From: Suipraeoptans intestinalis
GTDB taxonomy: Bacteria > Bacillota > Clostridia > Lachnospirales > Lachnospiraceae
Reading direction: 5' to 3'
NCBI RefSeq assembly: GCF_009696485.1
Contig: NZ_VULY01000018.1
Span: forward strand, 1,480,001 to 1,544,000
DNA: 64,000 nucleotides
A model generated the notes under the pieces. That model had not been told where the DNA came from and did not search any database. It saw nothing but the letters and a program-made list of their open reading frames with translations. The first letter of the stretch is position 1. The number at the start of each line of letters is the position of its first letter. Positions 61,109 to 64,000 of this stretch are shown here, in pieces. The position numbers were made by a program, and so were the translations under genes.

Positions 61109-61411
61109 ATGATAAGACATATCGTACTATGGAAATTGAGAGAAGAGCTGGGGGCGGAAGAGAAAGACAGGATCAAGGTGGGCATAAAGGAAGGGCTGGA
61201 AGGGCTTTTTGGGAAGATTCCCGGATTGAGGGAGATAGATGTACAGATGAAAGGGACAGACGGATCTACGGCAGACCTGATGCTGGATTCTGTGTTTGAA
61301 GATCTGGAAGCGCTGGCTGCTTACAGAAAGCATCCGGCGCACGTAGAGGTGGCGACCACCAGGGTGCGCCCCTTCGTAGAACAGAGACTGTGCCTGAACT
61401 TTGAGGGTTAG
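61109..61411 (+). CDS. Dabb-domain protein (stress-responsive alpha/beta barrel, 100 aa)
   Basis: Dimeric ferredoxin-like barrel. IRHIVLWKLREE at the N-terminus, and AAYRKHPAHVEV near 72 with the family histidines, match Dabb proteins. Function in bacteria is poorly known. AAAGGAACAGGTGC precedes ATG. Shares a terminator with the convergent gene. Confidence 0.85.
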   Translation: MIRHIVLWKLREELGAEEKDRIKVGIKEGLEGLFGKIPGLREIDVQMKGTDGSTADLMLDSVFEDLEALAAYRKHPAHVEVATTRVRPFVEQRLCLNFEG

Positions 61412-61440
61412 GGCGGCAGTACCGGAACCATCAAAAAAAG

Positions 61441-61510
61441 AATGGATCCTGTTTGCTTCCTCTGCCGGAGAAATTTCCGGCAGAGAGAAACGATACAGGA
61501 TCCATTTTGC
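61441..61510. terminator. Bidirectional terminator with a long cruciform-like stem
   Basis: Outer arms AATGGATCCTGT / ACAGGATCCATT (12 bp, perfect), inner arms CTCTGCCGGA / TCCGGCAGAG (10 bp, perfect). A-run before and T-run after serve both converging genes. Confidence 0.85.
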
Positions 61511-61519
61511 GGCTTGTGG

Positions 61520-61960
61520 TTATTTGCCACGCAGCCTTGCAAAAAACCCTTTTTTCTTTTCGGGAGTCTCCAATGCTCCGCGAAGCCCTTTGACATGGGT
61601 GATATAAATGCCGCTGACTGTGGCTTTTACTTCCTTTTTTACGGGAATCAATGGAAAGATCTGTGCGTCACACATCAAAGTCATCACCTTTGGTCCCACC
61701 TTTGCCTTTACGACGGGAACCTTGGAACGACGCAGATATTTGGGCGTGCTTTCCACTACAATAGATGGAAAACCGGCATCCTTCAGACGGATCTTGCCCT
61801 TATCAATGATCAGCATGGATACTGTCTGGGCAACGGAGGCCATCTGCTCCTGTTGCTCTTCCTGTCTTTTCTGTGCTTTTTTTCCAAGGAAATACAGCAC
61901 GATGCAGGCAATGATCAAAATTGCCAAGATTACGAGTAAAACTATCGTTAACGTACTCAC
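61520..61960 (-). CDS. Membrane-anchored protein of unknown function (146 aa)
   Basis: One N-terminal membrane helix (about 5-27: TLTIVLLVILAILIIACIVLYFL), a basic/glutamine-rich coiled segment (about 28-45), then a soluble domain of about 90 residues with SMLIIDKGKIRLKD and the basic tail KKKGFFARLRGK. The start is taken as GTG at 61960, five bases after AGGAGGG; the in-frame ATG at 61975 would overlap that ribosome site. The tail orientation suggests a cytoplasmic domain. I do not recognise the family. Confidence 0.7.
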   Translation of the reverse strand: MSTLTIVLLVILAILIIACIVLYFLGKKAQKRQEEQQEQMASVAQTVSMLIIDKGKIRLKDAGFPSIVVESTPKYLRRSKVPVVKAKVGPKVMTLMCDAQIFPLIPVKKEVKATVSGIYITHVKGLRGALETPEKKKGFFARLRGK

Positions 61961-62178
61961 GGAAACCCTCCTCACATCAATTTATCGCGAAGACTATTGT
62001 ATCATTGTTTGAAAGGAAGTGCAAGGAAAAACGGGATGCTTCTACGTTGTTGACAGCGGACCGATCTCCTTACATAATAAAAGCGAGGAAACGCTTTCCA
62101 AATGTTTGTGAAAACGGGACAACGCTTTTTCGGAAGAAAAATTCTGCTGAAACAGATCTCATACAGGGAGGGATAGGA

Positions 62179-63012
62179 ATGAGTGTGATCCAGGTTCAAA
62201 ATCTGACAAGAGATTACGGTTCGGGAAAAGGGATTTTTGATCTGTCTATCCATGTAGACAGTGGAGAGATTTTTGGGTTTTTAGGTCCCAACGGGGCGGG
62301 GAAAACAACAACGATCCGCCATCTGATGGGCTTTATCAGGCCGCAGACCGGAAGATGTCAGATTGATGGAAAGAATTGCTGGGAGAAACGGGACCAGATT
62401 CAAAAAAGACTGGGATATATTCCTGGTGAAATCAGTTTCTTTGACGATATGACAGGAAGAGAGTTCCTGAAATTCAGTCTGGATTACCGGAAGATAAAAA
62501 ATGAGAACCGTATGCAGGAGCTGCTTGAAAGGTTTGAACTGGATGCCAAGGGAAAAATTAAAAAAATGAGCAAGGGAATGAAACAAAAGATCGGGATTGT
62601 TGCCGCTTTTATGCATGATCCTGATATTCTGATTCTGGATGAGCCTACAAGCGGACTGGATCCTCTCATGCAAAACCGCTTTATAGAATTGCTGGAAGAA
62701 GAAAAGAAGAAGGGAAAGACCATTTTGCTTTCCAGCCACATATTTGAAGAGGTGGAGAAGACCTGCGATCGTATCGGCATGATCCGAAACGGAAGGCTGG
62801 TTACGGTAGACTCGGTTGAAACGCTGAGAAGCCGCCATATGCACACGTATACTGTGCGTTTAGATACACCGGAGGAGGCAGAAGCATTTGCAAAAGATTT
62901 TGGCGGGATCTGTCATACGGATCGTGTAACGGTTACCGCAAAGCAGGGACTGGAAGAGATCTTTATGGACTACTATGGAGGGAAGCCGGATGATTCAGTT
63001 GACTTTGTATAA
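62179..63012 (+). CDS. ABC transporter ATP-binding protein, drug-export type (277 aa)
   Basis: ATPase of the CcmA/DrrA class: Walker A GPNGAGKTT near 38, signature MSKGMKQKI near 131, Walker B ILILDEPTSGLDP near 152, and a C-terminal domain of about 70 residues. The signature has K where G is common (LSGGM), as in several DrrA-like ATPases. The start at 62179 follows GGGAGGGATAGGA. It overlaps the permease gene. Confidence 0.92.
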   Translation: MSVIQVQNLTRDYGSGKGIFDLSIHVDSGEIFGFLGPNGAGKTTTIRHLMGFIRPQTGRCQIDGKNCWEKRDQIQKRLGYIPGEISFFDDMTGREFLKFSLDYRKIKNENRMQELLERFELDAKGKIKKMSKGMKQKIGIVAAFMHDPDILILDEPTSGLDPLMQNRFIELLEEEKKKGKTILLSSHIFEEVEKTCDRIGMIRNGRLVTVDSVETLRSRHMHTYTVRLDTPEEAEAFAKDFGGICHTDRVTVTAKQGLEEIFMDYYGGKPDDSVDFV

Positions 63013-63790
63013 ACGAGAAATGAAAAACAGCATAAAGATCCTCTGCCTTTTTGCGGCGGTACTCTCCCTGTACGTCACCATGATAATCAGAATGTATGAT
63101 CCGAAAATGATGGCGTCTCTGGATCAGTTTTATGAAGCGATGCCGGAGCTTATGTCAGCGGTTGGGATGGAAGCCGGAGCAACCAGCCTGATAGGATTTA
63201 TGATCTCTTATCTGTATGGATTTATTTTTCTGGTATTTCCCATGATATTCTGTATAGTAAGAGGCAATGGGCTGCTTGCAAAATACATGGACAAGGGCTC
63301 GATGGTAACACTTTTGGCGGCGCCGGTAAAACGCAGCACGGTAGCGGTTACACAAATGTCTGTGTTGATAAGCGGAATCGTTTTGCTCCTTCTGTATTCT
63401 ACCGGTCTGGAACTTGTCGTTGCATCTACGAGTTATCCGGGAGAACTGGCTGTTTCTGATTTGTTGAAAGTGAATGTGGCCCTGCTTTGTTTGCAGTTGT
63501 TTATTGGCAGCATCTGTTACCTTGCTTCCTGTCTGTTTTCAGAAACAAGGTACAGCATCGCATGCGGAGCCGGGATCCCTGCGCTCATGTATGTGCTTCA
63601 AATGCTTGCAAATGCGGGAGAAAAAACGGAGGTAGTAAAGTATGCCACCTTCTTCACCCTGTTTGATGCAAACGGCGTACTGGCCGGCGACAGAAATGCA
63701 GTGACAGGAGCAGTGATATTGGGCATCGGCGCAGTGGCATTTTACTGGGCAGGAGCGATGGTTTTCTGTAAAAAGGATCTACATATTTAA
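62990..63790 (+). CDS. ABC transporter permease (266 aa)
   Basis: Six hydrophobic helices, starting MIQLTLYKREMKNSIK. The ATG at 62990 is seven bases after GGAGGG inside the ATPase gene. Partner of the preceding ATPase; likely exports a lipid, peptide or drug. Its region before the next gene (63791-63941) shows no clear promoter. Confidence 0.85.
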   Translation: MIQLTLYKREMKNSIKILCLFAAVLSLYVTMIIRMYDPKMMASLDQFYEAMPELMSAVGMEAGATSLIGFMISYLYGFIFLVFPMIFCIVRGNGLLAKYMDKGSMVTLLAAPVKRSTVAVTQMSVLISGIVLLLLYSTGLELVVASTSYPGELAVSDLLKVNVALLCLQLFIGSICYLASCLFSETRYSIACGAGIPALMYVLQMLANAGEKTEVVKYATFFTLFDANGVLAGDRNAVTGAVILGIGAVAFYWAGAMVFCKKDLHI

Positions 63791-63941
63791 CCGGAGCTGC
63801 ATCCGGGGAAATCGGGCAAAAGTCTGAAATAACTGTGAAAAGTCTATGAAACAGAGAATAGATATGTTATAACTGTAGGGTATGCAGGCTGTAGCTCCGA
63901 AGGCAGGGGATACAGGAATCGAGGTATGGAGGATAAAAGAA

Positions 63942-64000
63942 ATGAGCAAAAAGACGACGACCGTATTGTTGGCGGGAATGTTGGCGGGTGCGCTGTGTCT
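63942..64000 (+). CDS. Start of a secreted or lipoprotein gene, partial
   Basis: GGAGGATAAAAGAA and ATG open MSKKTTTVLLAGMLAGALC, a basic start plus hydrophobic core as in a Sec signal peptide; the terminal Cys may be a lipobox. The rest is beyond the window. Confidence 0.6.
   Translation, partial: MSKKTTTVLLAGMLAGALC

Overview
The window looks like a chromosomal stretch from an anaerobic Gram-positive bacterium of the class Clostridia, most probably a gut Lachnospiraceae. The signs are strong AGGAGG ribosome binding sites, many tightly spaced or overlapping genes, a GlgC/GlgD pair, a DUF1858/DUF438 protein, C_GCAxxG_C_C proteins, corrinoid-dependent methyl transfer genes, thiamine salvage under a TPP riboswitch, and the neighbourhood CvfB-like / small HPr-like / dnaE / pfkA / murI. 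The family placement is inferred from gene content, not from a marker gene tree. No rRNA, tRNA or CRISPR array was seen.

Layout. 1-3857: the end of a corrinoid protein, two UroD/MtaA-type methyltransferases and a RACo-like reductive activator, together a corrinoid demethylation module of unknown substrate. 3943-6941 (minus): a Crp/Fnr regulator and glgCD for glycogen synthesis. 7131-9699: a truncated third methyltransferase, then araD, a HAD phosphatase and an SGNH hydrolase. 10069-18967: a sugar uptake and catabolic cluster with a solute-binding protein, two permeases, an ADP-dependent sugar kinase family member, two different class II aldolases, an RpiR regulator, a lyxose isomerase and an aldose epimerase, preceded by a promoter carrying two matching operator-like boxes. 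19144-26302: a DUF4143 remnant, a CPBP protease, an RpiB/LacAB-type isomerase, a two-component system joined to an ABC transporter, and a polyol dehydrogenase with its own promoter and operator. 26616-31500 (minus): murF, ddl, nicotinate phosphoribosyltransferase and a PlsC-type acyltransferase. 31709-42580: housekeeping genes ispE, GntR, CDF transporter, CvfB-like, HPr-like, dnaE, pfkA, murI, DUF1934 and DUF1304.

42823-46162 holds a LysR regulator, two divergent-in-sequence C_GCAxxG_C_C proteins pointing at each other, and a TDT-family transporter between them. About 46200-55300 is visibly richer in A+T and uses different codons: TetR, a heterodimeric ABC exporter pair, a complete ECF module (S, T and a double ATPase) and a MATE pump. 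It looks acquired as a block and carries broken ORFs at its edges. 55336-63790 returns to the host style: a DUF438 protein behind a perfect 26-bp palindrome placed like a Crp/Fnr activator site, a TPP-riboswitch-controlled thiM-thiE-thiD-cytX operon, a Dabb protein, a small membrane-anchored protein and an ABC efflux pair. The window ends inside a gene for a secreted protein.

The parts most worth following up are the unusual ketose or pentose pathway at 10-19 kb (ADP-dependent kinase, lyxose isomerase and paired aldolases with candidate RpiR operators), the corrinoid cluster with two UroD-type methyltransferases, the paired C_GCAxxG_C_C/TDT locus, and the acquired ABC/ECF/MATE block.
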